Assembly: GCF_009002475.1 (NCBI RefSeq)
Contig: NZ_AP019860.1
Coordinates: 868,001-932,000, forward strand
Length of the DNA stretch: 64,000 bases
Direction: 5' to 3'
Source: Candidatus Uabimicrobium amorphum
GTDB taxonomy: Bacteria; Planctomycetota; Uabimicrobiia; Uabimicrobiales; Uabimicrobiaceae
The notes under the pieces are model-generated. The model saw only the letters and a list, made by a program, of their open reading frames with translations. It made no database searches and was not told where the DNA came from. This document shows positions 18,931 through 28,322 of the stretch, piece after piece. Numbering within the stretch: the stretch's first letter is position 1; each line of letters begins with the position of its first letter. A program made the position numbers and the translations under genes.

Positions 18931-19242
18931 TTATTTCGTCAAATCTTTTGCACATGCTTGTTGAAAGGTCAAAGTTTCGCCTTCCATTTTTGCGGCGATC
19001 ATCGAGGTGACGACATTGGCAATGTCTCCGCCAGCGTGGCGATGAATCTCTAAATCGGTCACCGTAATATCGATTCCCTGCGCTTCGGCCATCGCTTTGT
19101 GAGCGAGGATTTCGCTATCTATTCTGTTGAGCATACCCTTGCGAAATGTAAACATTAACCACGCAAATACGACAAGAATAACGATCCATACCGCAGCGAC
19201 AAAAGCGCCGGTGAAAGAAGCGATAAATAAAAATTCCATCAT
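18931..19242 (-). CDS. Mini-FloA: flotillin-like protein lacking SPFH domain
   Basis: This short protein (about 103 residues) has one hydrophobic helix (residues 3-30) followed by a segment closely resembling the N-terminal part of FloA/YqfA flotillins: AEAQGIDITVTDLEIHRHAGG, then VTSMIAAKMEGETLTFQQACAKDL. In FloA this region precedes the DLAGRDV start of the SPFH domain, and here the protein ends exactly there. The nearest SD (AGGA) abuts ATG 19248, so ATG 19242 with six-base spacing is the more likely start. It could be a standalone membrane-microdomain adaptor or a truncated flotillin relic. Clean ends and intact signals favour a functional gene. The family match is from memory. Confidence 0.65.
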   Translation of the reverse strand: MMEFLFIASFTGAFVAAVWIVILVVFAWLMFTFRKGMLNRIDSEILAHKAMAEAQGIDITVTDLEIHRHAGGDIANVVTSMIAAKMEGETLTFQQACAKDLTK

Positions 19243-19270
19243 TTTCATTCCTAATAAAACGTGAATACAA

Positions 19271-19301
19271 TTTTGAGACCTTCAATTTGAAGGCCTCAAA
19301 A
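19271..19301. repeat. Second copy of the 14-bp hairpin element
   Basis: The same arms and loop as 18864-18894, with one G.T wobble (GGCCTC for GGTCTC). It lies about 30 bases upstream of the mini-FloA start rather than at a gene end, so it is not an ordinary terminator here. Confidence 0.7.
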
Positions 19302-19390
19302 GTTATTTTAAAATAAAGACTTACGTTATTTGATGTTTTTTTAATTGCTTTGAAACAACTCAAAACATTCATAAAAGTATGTAAAATATC

Positions 19391-19418
19391 TTGAAAAGAT
19401 ATGTTATCATAATAAAAT
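19391..19418 (+). promoter_or_regulatory. Possible sigma-70-type promoter for the LRR gene
   Basis: TTGAAA (19391-19396), a 16-base spacer and TAAAAT (19413-19418) lie 45 bases before the LRR start codon. This is pattern recognition only. Confidence 0.3.
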
Positions 19419-19462
19419 CATGTCAAACCATTGCTGTGTAAATTTTAGTTGTTGGGAAAAGT

Positions 19463-20470
19463 ATGGCTGTTTATAAAAAAACCGTAATAGAAGAACTCGA
19501 AGACAATGCACAATACTTTGGGTGTACGCTACACCTAGAAAATCCGATTTCACAAGTAAAAGATTGTGAATTTGACAATTGTAGTTTCCGCAGCAAACTC
19601 GTCGAAATAGACACGATTGAAAATACGGTTTTTCGCAATTGTAATTTTTCACAGTTGCGCCTCAAAAACATGGAGAACTCGCGTATCGAAGGCGGACACA
19701 TTCAACGTTTGGATGTGAGTTCTGCAAGATCCATTGACCTCATAGATATCCAAAATGTAAACATCCATGAACTAAACCTGGACAACAACAAACTGCGCGA
19801 AATTCCCAAAGAGGTTTTTGCCATGAAATCGCTGCGTTCTTTGAGTTTATCGACAAACTTTTTGACAGAAATCCCTGCGCAAATAAAGCAACTCTGTGGA
19901 TTAATGTGTCTGCGCGTTTCGGAAAACAATATCGAGGATTTACCCGAAGATTTCTCCGCACTCAAAGAATTGCGAGAGTTGCGGTTATGTATGAACAATT
20001 TCAAAAGCTTTCCCATGCAAATTACCCACTTAACACAATTGCGCAATTTGAGTTTGTGGGGAAATTCCATCGGTGAGATACCCGAAGAAATTGAAAAACT
20101 ACATACACTGAACGAATTATGTCTATGGAAAACAGATATTGAAACGATTCCACATTCCATTGCAAATCTCAAAGATCTTCACAACCTCAACTTGTCAGAA
20201 AACAAAATACAAAACGTCCCTAGTTGCTTGTGGGAGTTACACAGTTTGACGAATTTGGATTTGTCGTACAACTACATTGGGGAAATTCCAAGTTTGATTC
20301 ACAATTTGCCCAATCTGTTTGAACTTAATGTTGCCTACAATCACATTCGCGAGGTTCCTTTTGAACTTGCCGAACTTGCCAAACTTTCTTACCTAGACCT
20401 ATCGGGCAACAAAATAGAAAATAGTGACTTTTTGTATCACTACCTAAAAGACTGCACCATTGAAATCTAG
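19463..20470 (+). CDS. Leucine-rich repeat protein with pentapeptide-like N-terminus
   Basis: The 335-residue protein has no signal peptide, so it is presumably cytoplasmic. Residues 30-95 show an irregular pentapeptide-like pattern (CEFDNCSFRS, FRNCNFSQLRLKNM). From about residue 100 there are about nine 23-residue leucine-rich repeats of the bacterial/plant-intracellular type (consensus L..L.LS.N....IP..I..L..), ending in LSYLDLSGNKI. Such solenoids mediate protein-protein contacts and are common in planctomycete genomes. The start has only a weak upstream GGGAAA site. It is unlinked to an obvious partner; the next gene is convergent. Confidence 0.8.
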   Translation: MAVYKKTVIEELEDNAQYFGCTLHLENPISQVKDCEFDNCSFRSKLVEIDTIENTVFRNCNFSQLRLKNMENSRIEGGHIQRLDVSSARSIDLIDIQNVNIHELNLDNNKLREIPKEVFAMKSLRSLSLSTNFLTEIPAQIKQLCGLMCLRVSENNIEDLPEDFSALKELRELRLCMNNFKSFPMQITHLTQLRNLSLWGNSIGEIPEEIEKLHTLNELCLWKTDIETIPHSIANLKDLHNLNLSENKIQNVPSCLWELHSLTNLDLSYNYIGEIPSLIHNLPNLFELNVAYNHIREVPFELAELAKLSYLDLSGNKIENSDFLYHYLKDCTIEI

Positions 20471-20491
20471 TGACACAGGACGAACCCTTTT

Positions 20492-21058
20492 CTATTTTTT
20501 TTGATTATTGCGCAAATATACCTTCAAATCCTCGGTCGATTCGGCCAATTTATCCATCGCTTTATTTGCTTTTGCCAAAGATTCGACGATCGCGTTTTTT
20601 AGTTCAATGGCGTCGTCGCGTAGTCCAGCGGATTGCGCTAATTCCTCCAATTGTTTTTGTAAATGATCTGAGGCACTTTGCAATTCTTTGCGCCACTCGT
20701 CGGACTGTACAAATTGACGCGAAGCCTCCAGTGTTTCTTCGAGGCTTTTCATCGTGGCATTTATTTTGTCAATACTCACAATGATCGCGTCACTTAGGTC
20801 TTTACTTTGGCTTTTCAAATCGTTGAGAAACGGAGCCAATGATTTCATCATCACATTGCGTGTATAACCCAAGTAGGCAAGTATGATGAGCATAAGTATA
20901 ATGTTTCCCCAAGCGTCTACTAAAGTGTTTGTCAGTGCAAAAAACGTTTTCCAATCCACGCGATCGGGGAACATCATCTCAAAAGTATACAAAATAACAA
21001 TGATGCCAAAAATAACGGCACCGACTTTTGTCAACAGGCGTTTCCAATAATTTTTCAT
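20492..21058 (-). CDS. Two-helix membrane protein with C-terminal coiled coil
   Basis: The 188-residue protein has hydrophobic segments at about 11-29 and 50-68, then a long amphipathic region (75-180) rich in Lys, Glu, Ser and Ala with heptad character (LNDLKSQSKDLSDAIIVSID, LEELAQSAGL). The topology suggests two inner-membrane helices with a cytoplasmic or periplasmic coiled-coil domain. No named family is recognised. It is convergent with the LRR gene and probably monocistronic. AAGAAAGAA precedes the ATG. Confidence 0.7.
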   Translation of the reverse strand: MKNYWKRLLTKVGAVIFGIIVILYTFEMMFPDRVDWKTFFALTNTLVDAWGNIILMLIILAYLGYTRNVMMKSLAPFLNDLKSQSKDLSDAIIVSIDKINATMKSLEETLEASRQFVQSDEWRKELQSASDHLQKQLEELAQSAGLRDDAIELKNAIVESLAKANKAMDKLAESTEDLKVYLRNNQKK

Positions 21059-21148
21059 AAAAATTCTTTCTTTTCATAAACCCAAAAGATTTAGACAGGA
21101 TTTACAGGAGTAAAAAAGGTCTTTTGATCATCGAAAAGTTAAACCGGT

Positions 21149-22156
21149 CTAAATTTTTTTATAAGCAATAATGAGTGATCGTCCTCCGACATGCTCTTTT
21201 ACTTCAATGTCGCGAAATCCATTTTGTTGTAGGCGCTCACAGTACTGTGATTGAGTACTTTCGCCACCGCCATCGGTGGACACTAGCATATCAAGAGATA
21301 GTAGTGAAGTAAACAGTGGTCCGCTTCCATCTTCGGCGAGGAAGTTTTCGGTAATAAGAAGCATTCCTCCCTCAGGTAGAGCCTCATAGCACTTTTCGAT
21401 TAATTGTAACTGAATTTCCGTGGACCAATCGTGTAGTACCCAACCGAGATAAATGACATCGAATCCTGATGGCAATTGTTCTTCTAAGAAATTTCCGCTG
21501 TGAAAGGCAATATTGGTGTCATATTTTTCGGTAAATTCTCGGGAGATTTGGCACACTTCTTCTAGATCGTAAACTGTGGTTTGCATGTGTGGATATTTTT
21601 TGTGAATAATATCACATAAAATCCCTGTCGCTCCCCCAACATCGAGAATGGCTTTACGTGAAGAAAAATCGACCACCTCGGCAAGTGCTTTGGCGACTTG
21701 TTCATTAAAAAAATGCATCGTTTCCATAAATTTTCGCAAACGTTGTGGGTCTTTATAAAGCGTAGCGAAGTGCCCCTCGGCAGAACCAGTGGTTTGTAAC
21801 CAGCGATTGCTATTTTCGCGAATAGCGTCTGTCAAGTTGAGCCACAGTGGGTTGACATCGCACACATGGTGAAACAAGTTTCCCATGAACGCAGGGCTAC
21901 TTTCTACTAAAAGGGCATTGGTCGCAGGGGTGTTTGCGTATTGTTCGTTTTCTTTATGCAGTAGGCCCAAAGCCACACTCGCGGTGAGTATTTTTTGGGT
22001 CGACTCCTCGGGGGCAGATATTTGTGTCGCCACTTCCTGCAAAGTTGCAGACTGTTGTAGTTTTTCGAATATCTTTAGTTGTAAGCATGTTACGACGACT
22101 TGAAATTTCCAACTACCAATCAAAAGGTCTTGAACCAAAGCAAACGACTTATCCAT
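21149..22156 (-). CDS. SAM-dependent O-methyltransferase of the PKS cluster
   Basis: The 335-residue protein has the small-molecule O-methyltransferase layout (PF00891-type): an N-terminal winged-helix dimerisation domain (VTCLQLKIFEKLQQ...) and a C-terminal Rossmann domain. The SAM motif is ILDVGGATGILCDII at about 165, the acidic YDLEEV loop follows, and GWVLHDWS supplies the usual catalytic-region His. Its start overlaps the PKS stop by 8 bases, with AGGAGAGG inside the PKS end, so it is translationally coupled. In prodiginine pathways a similar enzyme (PigF/RedF) methylates the hydroxypyrrole made by KS plus PLP release, which fits the neighbour's domain set (inference). Confidence 0.85.
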   Translation of the reverse strand: MDKSFALVQDLLIGSWKFQVVVTCLQLKIFEKLQQSATLQEVATQISAPEESTQKILTASVALGLLHKENEQYANTPATNALLVESSPAFMGNLFHHVCDVNPLWLNLTDAIRENSNRWLQTTGSAEGHFATLYKDPQRLRKFMETMHFFNEQVAKALAEVVDFSSRKAILDVGGATGILCDIIHKKYPHMQTTVYDLEEVCQISREFTEKYDTNIAFHSGNFLEEQLPSGFDVIYLGWVLHDWSTEIQLQLIEKCYEALPEGGMLLITENFLAEDGSGPLFTSLLSLDMLVSTDGGGESTQSQYCERLQQNGFRDIEVKEHVGGRSLIIAYKKI

Positions 22157-25100
22157 ATTCCTCTCCTAATTTTATTAAAATTTCAATGGTTTTTTGTATC
22201 TGTTGCGTAGAATGGTTGGTGTTGACAAAGAAACGCAGGCGCGCTTGCGTTTTGGGAACTGCAGGATAACCGATGGGCATGACGTTAATACCTTGTTCTA
22301 GTAGCTTTTGTGAAATGTGGATACATTTTTCGATAGATCCGAGAATGATAGGTATCACCGGAGAGTCCTGTGAGGGACCTGTATTCAAGCCTGCCTCTTT
22401 GGCCAATCGTAAAAAGAGAGCAGCATTTTCCTGTAGCTGTGCCACGCGTCGCGGTTGTTTCTTAATTGTGCGTATAGCACTCAAGGCCGCCATCGTATTG
22501 GCCGGTGAAATCGTTGCGGCAAAAATGTACCCAGGAACAGTGAATTTCAAATAACGCATCAAATCGCTTTGTCCTGCCAAGTAGCCTCCACAACTGGCAA
22601 GAGCTTTGCTAATGGAACTCATCCACAAATCGACTTCTAAAGGATCTATGGCAAAGTATTCACTAATGCCACGTCCTGTTTTCCCTAAGGTACCCATCGA
22701 GTGCGCTTCATCGACGAGTAGCCACGCGCGATGTTTGCGTTTGACTTCGAGTATCTGTGGTAGAGGGGCAATATCTCCGTCTTGGCTATATACTCCTTCA
22801 ATCGCGATGAGAACACGACGATACTGATGGCGAATAGTGGTTAAAATTTTGTCGAGCATTTGCCAATCGTTATGTGGAAAAGAACGATATTTCGCTCCGG
22901 AGAGTATCGCACCTTGGGCAACGCTGTTGTGAATCAGTTGATCGTGGATAATTAAATCTTCTGTAGAAAACAAATGTCCTACCGCGGTAACATTTGTCGC
23001 ATGTCCGCTGGGAAAAACCATGGCGTCGTGTGTACCAATAAAGCTTGCGATTTCGTTCTCTAACTGACGATGAATAGGAGTATCTCCCATCAACAACGGA
23101 GATGCAGAAGCCGAAGTTCCATAGAGCGCAACGGTTTGTTGCACATCGTTGATAATTTCTGACTCACCGGTTAATGACAGATAATCGTAGCTGGCAAAGT
23201 TGATCACCTCTTTACCGTTGACTGTGGTGGTGATTCCGTGTTGCGATTCGTGAATACGCCGGTAGGGATTTTCTCCTTGTGGAAAAAAAGGCGACTTTTG
23301 CAAAGATTTGTATTCTGGCCAGTTTTTAAAGTCGCTATCCTCATGAGAAACGTTTTGTTTTGCGACAAGGATTTTTTGTGGCGTAGGGTTGTCGTTTGTG
23401 AGCTGTTTATACAAAATACCAACAGTAGTTGCCGTAGCTAGGTCCTTTATTTTGATATTTTTAAATGGTGTCAGACTCATTATTTTATTCTGTAAATTTA
23501 CGATCATAAGCGAGTCAAAACCCAAATTCTCCATGAAATGGTCGTTTTCATATATTTCATCGACAGGAAAACCACTCACCTCCGAAATCGCACCAATAAG
23601 TAAGGTATATTTATCCTGTCCATCCTGTAAATCCTGTCCAATATTTACATCCCGTAAATCTCCCCCCACATCCCGTAAATCTCTCTTTACAGAAACGCTT
23701 TGATGAATATCGCGAATCAAAGCATTTTGTTGTTCGATCATTCCTAGCATCTTACTGTAAGAGTCGACGCTCTCTGTAGAAGAGTCACCAATACTCTTTA
23801 ACCAATAAGAGGAATGGTGAAAAGAATAGTGCGGAATGGGCACTAGATTATTTTCATGCGCTCGGTAAATATTTGACCACTGTAGATGGAGTCCGTGACG
23901 ATATAGATGTCTCAATGTAGACGCAAGCGTTCTCCATGAATTTTTATGATGATAATATAGTGACAACGCGTGTGGTATACTCTTTTTTACAAGTGCTGAT
24001 AGCACCGGGCGTGGTCCAATCTCTAAAAATATATTTGTACCTTGTTGTCGCAAAAATTGCACACCGTCGCTAAAACGAACCGTTTCACGTAAATGTTTTC
24101 TCCAATAACTAGCGTCCATTTGCGTTGCAGACTGTCCCGTAACATTCGAGACAATATTTATTTGTGGCGCATGGTAAGTAATCGCGGCTATTTGCTGTTC
24201 AAAAGAGTCGAGTATGGAGTCTAAAATAGGTGAATGAAAACCATGGGTTACTTGTAGCCATTTGTATGGTAATTGTGGGTGATGCGCGAGGTAATCGCGC
24301 AAGTGTTGTTCACTGCCGGACAGAACGGTATTTTGTGGACCATTGATCGCTGCAATGGAAATATGTTCGTTTATCGTAATTTTTTCATGGGGTTTTTCGA
24401 TCGCCACCATTGTACCACAATCTTTTAGGTCCTTCATGAGTTGCGCGCGCACCGCGATGATTTTTAACGCATCCTCTAAGGAAAATACTCCAGCAACATA
24501 GGCGGCAGCATATTCACCTAGGCTATGTCCCATCACCCACGAAGGTTTTATTCCCCAGCTTTGCCACAAAGAAAAAAGCGCCACTTCAAAAGAGAAAAGA
24601 GCTAGTTGCGCACACACAGCGTCTTGCTGTAAATAGTGATCGTTGTCGGCGTTGGTCAATAAATCGACAAGCGATACATCGGTGTATTGCTTGCAAATTT
24701 GCGCGCATGCATCTATTTCCGTGCGGAATACCTGATGGTTTTCATAGAGGTCTTGTCCCATACCAGGAGCCGTGCTCGCTTGTCCGGTGAATAATAGAGA
24801 CACTTGCGCATTGTCTTGTGTTGCGCAAATACTTTCTGTATTTATATCGCATATTTTGTGGTGCAAGTCTTCGCAACTCTTGGCAGTGGTTGCCCAACGA
24901 TAAATAAAATGGTTGCGACCAGAATTGGCGGAGTAACAAATATCCCGTAGAGAATCTGTGGTATCTTGCAAATAGGCTTGCCACTTTTGTAGTAATTGAC
25001 GTAGGGCATTTTTGTCGCGTGCAGAAACACAAAAAACTTCGTGTTCGCGTGGACTTGATGGCAATGATGACGTGGCCGAATTACTTAAAACAATGTGAGC

Positions 25101-28100
25101 ATTGGCTCCGCCAAAACCAAGAGAACTTACCCCTGCACAGCGCTTTTCGTTTTTCCACGGTTCGGACTGCTGGGGAATGGTAAACGTTGTTAAGGCGTCT
25201 TGCAATAACGGATTTAGATTTGTGGCATACATTTGTGGAGGTATTCGTCGATGGTGAATGCACAGTACCGTTTTGATAAGTCCCGCAACGCCGGCCGCAG
25301 CCTCCAGGTGACCAATGTTTGCTTTGACAGCACCTAAAAAACAAGGTGTGTTGCGTTGTTGGTATATTTCGTGAAGAGCATTTATTTCAATGGGATCTCC
25401 CAAGGGAGTACCTGTGCCATGAGTTTCGATGTAATCAATGTCTTGTGCGCGAATGTTGGCAAAACGCAAAGCGCGGTTCACCACATGTTGTTGCGAATGT
25501 GGATTGGGGGCGGTTAGGCCATTGCTTTGCCCATCCTGGTTGACGGCCGAACCACGAATCACGGCAAGAATGTTATCCTGATGGCGAATGGCGTCATCTA
25601 GGCGTTTTAAGACAACCATTCCACAACCTTCTCCTCTAACATAGCCATCGGCTTCGGCGCTGAAGGTTTGGCACTTGAAATGAGGAGAAAGCATGTTTTT
25701 ATGTTGCAAGGCGTGATGAAAAGAGCCACTCAGAATTACGTTAACTCCGCCTGCGATTGCCATCGAGCATTCTGCGTTACGCAGGTTTTGACATGCAATA
25801 TGGATGGCGGTTAAAGACGAAGAACACGCTGTGTCAATTGCCATGCTCGGACCATGCAGGTCCAATAAATATGAAATGCGATTTGCGGCGATACTGAGAG
25901 CATTACCGGTAAGAGAATGTTCGTTAATCGTAGAAGACAATGGCATGTGCAATTGAGAATAGTCCCAACTACTGATACCAATAAAAATGCCAACATCTGT
26001 GCCGCGAATTTTTTTGGGAGGAATTCCCGCACTTTCCAACGCTTGCCACGTTACTTCGAGGAGTATTCTTTGTTGTGGATCAATAAATGGCACTTCTTTG
26101 GGGGCAATTCCCCAAAATACCGGGTCAAACTGATCCACATCGTCAATAAATCCTCCGGAAAATGACGATAGAGATTTGGCGGCAAAACGCTGTTGCGGAT
26201 ACTTCCTAATGGCATTTTGTCCGTTCATTAGAAATTGCCAGTACTCATCGACATTGTTAGAACCGGGAAAACGACACCCCATTCCGACGACGGCTATGGG
26301 TTGTTGCGTAATCGTTGGTGTTGCCTCTCGTGATATTGGACGATATTCTAATGCCGATGAATTGTTGGCGGATAAAAAAGAGGCGAGTGATGCAATTGTC
26401 GGGTATTCCCACATGACTGTTGAATTCAATGTGCAATTGAGCCAGTTTTGCAATTCACCTGACAACTCGATGAGCCTTGAAGATCCTAAACCATAACGGG
26501 AAAAGGGGGCGTGGGAATCTATACGTGTATCAATCCCCCAACTTTGCAACTTGGCGATCAACCATTGTTCAATTTCACCAGCGGATTTCTGGCTATTCGT
26601 TTGTATTATGGGATTTTTCCACGAATGCAAAGTGGTTAATTTGCCCTCAATAAAAAGTGTGCGGCATAAAGAACGCTGAATTTTGCCGCTGGAAGTTTTG
26701 GGGATGGTTTGCGGTGCGATTAACACGATTGCCGCAACCTCAATTTCATAATAACTGCTGACTTGTTGGAGAATCTTGTCTATGATATCGGTGTACGCGA
26801 ACTCAGTGGAATTGATTTCTTGTAGAATAACGAGATGTTCTTCGTCGTCTACTTCAATGGAAAACGCTGCGCCACAACCACTACGTAAAGAGGGATCACT
26901 TTCTTCGACAACATACTCGATATCTTGTGGATAAAAATTACTTCCGCGAACAATGATCATATCTTTGTAACGACCAGTGATGTAAAGTTCTCCGTCCTTA
27001 ATAAAGCCAAGGTCACCACTACGAAAAAATGGTCCTTTTTTGGTGTCCGCAGTATATTGTTCAAACTTTTCGGTATTTGCGGCACTATTATTCCAATATC
27101 CAGGAGATACGCTTGCATTTTTTATCCAGATTTCTCCTTCATGCTGTTCGTTGCATTCTTTCATGGTTTGTGGATGGACAATGATGACTTCTCCACGAGG
27201 CGTACCACCACTGATGACTTGTTTTTGTGTTGTCGCGTTTTGTCCACGATAATCTTTGAGAAAATGAGCGCGTCGATATTTCTCTTTAGGATTACCACCA
27301 CTGACAATGAGGGTCGCTTCTGCCATGCCATAGGCTGGAGACAGTGCTTGTTGTGAAAATTCACATTCTTTGAAGGCTTGGTAAAAGTCATCCATAGTTT
27401 TTTGGCGAACTGGCTCGGCAGCGTTTGCCGCGATGCGCCACGTTTTAAGCGAAATTTGCTTTTTTTGTGCGGCATTAATTTTTTTTACACACATTACATA
27501 AGCAAAATTGGGCGCATAAGAGGTTGTACCGCCATACCTATAGATTGCTTGTAACCACCGGAAAGGCTTTTGTACAAAACTTTCCGGTGACATTAAAATT
27601 TGGGTATATCCATTGAAAATTGGGTGGATAATCCCCGTAAACAGCCCCATGTCATGAAACATTGGTAGCCAACTCACTCCGATATCTTGCTCTGTTTTTG
27701 GAAAAATATCTTTTTCAATACTTGCATTGTGTATAATGTTGTTATGAGTGACCATAACTCCTCGCGGGTTACCTGTAGAACCAGAGGTATACTGCAAAAA
27801 GGCAACGTCTGCCTGTATTTGTGGTGAATTTTGTAAGTCTTTTTCTATGATAATCGTATCGATCGCTATTGGGTTCGAAATGTGAATGTTTGTGTCGTTA
27901 AAAACGCGATTTATTGTTTGTATATGTTGACTATTTGTTAGAATAATCTTTGACCGTGAATTTTCAATAATGGATTTGAGTCGTGGCAAGGTTCGCTTCA
28001 TACGATGAGGTTGAGGCGGGTATGCTGGAACCGCAATTACTTCGGCGTATAAACAACCTAAAAAACCACATATATAATCTATTCCTGAAGGAAATAATAA

Positions 28101-28283
28101 CAGCGCTGTTTCATTTTTATAGTTAGATAAAGATTTAGCGATAGATTGGACGCGAAGACACAGCTCATGGTATGTCAGGCGCGTTTCTTGTTGCTCTCCA
28201 TCTTCTAGGAAGATAAAGGCCGTCTTACGCGGTGTTTTTTGTGCTCGGGAAAAAAGAATATCTATGATGTTTGTTGTTGTCAT
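22149..28283 (-). CDS. FAAL-ACP-KS-AT-ACP-AONS polyketide synthase
   Basis: This is a single-module synthase of 2044 residues. Domains (approximate residues): fatty-acyl-AMP ligase 5-565 (QYTSGSTGNPRG); ACP1 with GLGSS at 599; KS 661-1066 with Cys in DTACSSSL (818), ETHGTGT and NIGHLEAAAG, all intact; AT 1158-1440 with GHSLGE (1253) and HGFHS, suggesting malonyl; ACP2 with GFDSL at 1589; and a C-terminal alpha-oxoamine synthase 1690-2040 with the PLP Lys in SSISKALASCGG (1891). KR, DH, ER and TE are absent. Predicted action: an acyl starter is activated, extended once by malonyl, and released by decarboxylative condensation with an amino acid, giving an aminodiketone able to cyclise to a hydroxypyrrole. 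This merges the roles of PigI, PigG, PigJ and PigH. The start has GGAAAGAG upstream. Confidence 0.9.
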   Translation of the reverse strand: MTTTNIIDILFSRAQKTPRKTAFIFLEDGEQQETRLTYHELCLRVQSIAKSLSNYKNETALLLFPSGIDYICGFLGCLYAEVIAVPAYPPQPHRMKRTLPRLKSIIENSRSKIILTNSQHIQTINRVFNDTNIHISNPIAIDTIIIEKDLQNSPQIQADVAFLQYTSGSTGNPRGVMVTHNNIIHNASIEKDIFPKTEQDIGVSWLPMFHDMGLFTGIIHPIFNGYTQILMSPESFVQKPFRWLQAIYRYGGTTSYAPNFAYVMCVKKINAAQKKQISLKTWRIAANAAEPVRQKTMDDFYQAFKECEFSQQALSPAYGMAEATLIVSGGNPKEKYRRAHFLKDYRGQNATTQKQVISGGTPRGEVIIVHPQTMKECNEQHEGEIWIKNASVSPGYWNNSAANTEKFEQYTADTKKGPFFRSGDLGFIKDGELYITGRYKDMIIVRGSNFYPQDIEYVVEESDPSLRSGCGAAFSIEVDDEEHLVILQEINSTEFAYTDIIDKILQQVSSYYEIEVAAIVLIAPQTIPKTSSGKIQRSLCRTLFIEGKLTTLHSWKNPIIQTNSQKSAGEIEQWLIAKLQSWGIDTRIDSHAPFSRYGLGSSRLIELSGELQNWLNCTLNSTVMWEYPTIASLASFLSANNSSALEYRPISREATPTITQQPIAVVGMGCRFPGSNNVDEYWQFLMNGQNAIRKYPQQRFAAKSLSSFSGGFIDDVDQFDPVFWGIAPKEVPFIDPQQRILLEVTWQALESAGIPPKKIRGTDVGIFIGISSWDYSQLHMPLSSTINEHSLTGNALSIAANRISYLLDLHGPSMAIDTACSSSLTAIHIACQNLRNAECSMAIAGGVNVILSGSFHHALQHKNMLSPHFKCQTFSAEADGYVRGEGCGMVVLKRLDDAIRHQDNILAVIRGSAVNQDGQSNGLTAPNPHSQQHVVNRALRFANIRAQDIDYIETHGTGTPLGDPIEINALHEIYQQRNTPCFLGAVKANIGHLEAAAGVAGLIKTVLCIHHRRIPPQMYATNLNPLLQDALTTFTIPQQSEPWKNEKRCAGVSSLGFGGANAHIVLSNSATSSLPSSPREHEVFCVSARDKNALRQLLQKWQAYLQDTTDSLRDICYSANSGRNHFIYRWATTAKSCEDLHHKICDINTESICATQDNAQVSLLFTGQASTAPGMGQDLYENHQVFRTEIDACAQICKQYTDVSLVDLLTNADNDHYLQQDAVCAQLALFSFEVALFSLWQSWGIKPSWVMGHSLGEYAAAYVAGVFSLEDALKIIAVRAQLMKDLKDCGTMVAIEKPHEKITINEHISIAAINGPQNTVLSGSEQHLRDYLAHHPQLPYKWLQVTHGFHSPILDSILDSFEQQIAAITYHAPQINIVSNVTGQSATQMDASYWRKHLRETVRFSDGVQFLRQQGTNIFLEIGPRPVLSALVKKSIPHALSLYYHHKNSWRTLASTLRHLYRHGLHLQWSNIYRAHENNLVPIPHYSFHHSSYWLKSIGDSSTESVDSYSKMLGMIEQQNALIRDIHQSVSVKRDLRDVGGDLRDVNIGQDLQDGQDKYTLLIGAISEVSGFPVDEIYENDHFMENLGFDSLMIVNLQNKIMSLTPFKNIKIKDLATATTVGILYKQLTNDNPTPQKILVAKQNVSHEDSDFKNWPEYKSLQKSPFFPQGENPYRRIHESQHGITTTVNGKEVINFASYDYLSLTGESEIINDVQQTVALYGTSASASPLLMGDTPIHRQLENEIASFIGTHDAMVFPSGHATNVTAVGHLFSTEDLIIHDQLIHNSVAQGAILSGAKYRSFPHNDWQMLDKILTTIRHQYRRVLIAIEGVYSQDGDIAPLPQILEVKRKHRAWLLVDEAHSMGTLGKTGRGISEYFAIDPLEVDLWMSSISKALASCGGYLAGQSDLMRYLKFTVPGYIFAATISPANTMAALSAIRTIKKQPRRVAQLQENAALFLRLAKEAGLNTGPSQDSPVIPIILGSIEKCIHISQKLLEQGINVMPIGYPAVPKTQARLRFFVNTNHSTQQIQKTIEILIKLGEEYG

Positions 28284-28322
28284 TTTACTCTTTCCACTTA
28301 ATGTTAAAAAAGGACCAGCGAA
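28284..28322. promoter_or_regulatory. 39-base divergent intergenic region
   Basis: The PKS and oxidoreductase start codons are only 39 bases apart on opposite strands. It holds GGAAAGAG (minus strand) and AAAAAGGA (plus strand) as ribosome-binding sites, leaving no room for two separate promoters, so promoters probably lie inside the coding regions. Confidence 0.35.
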
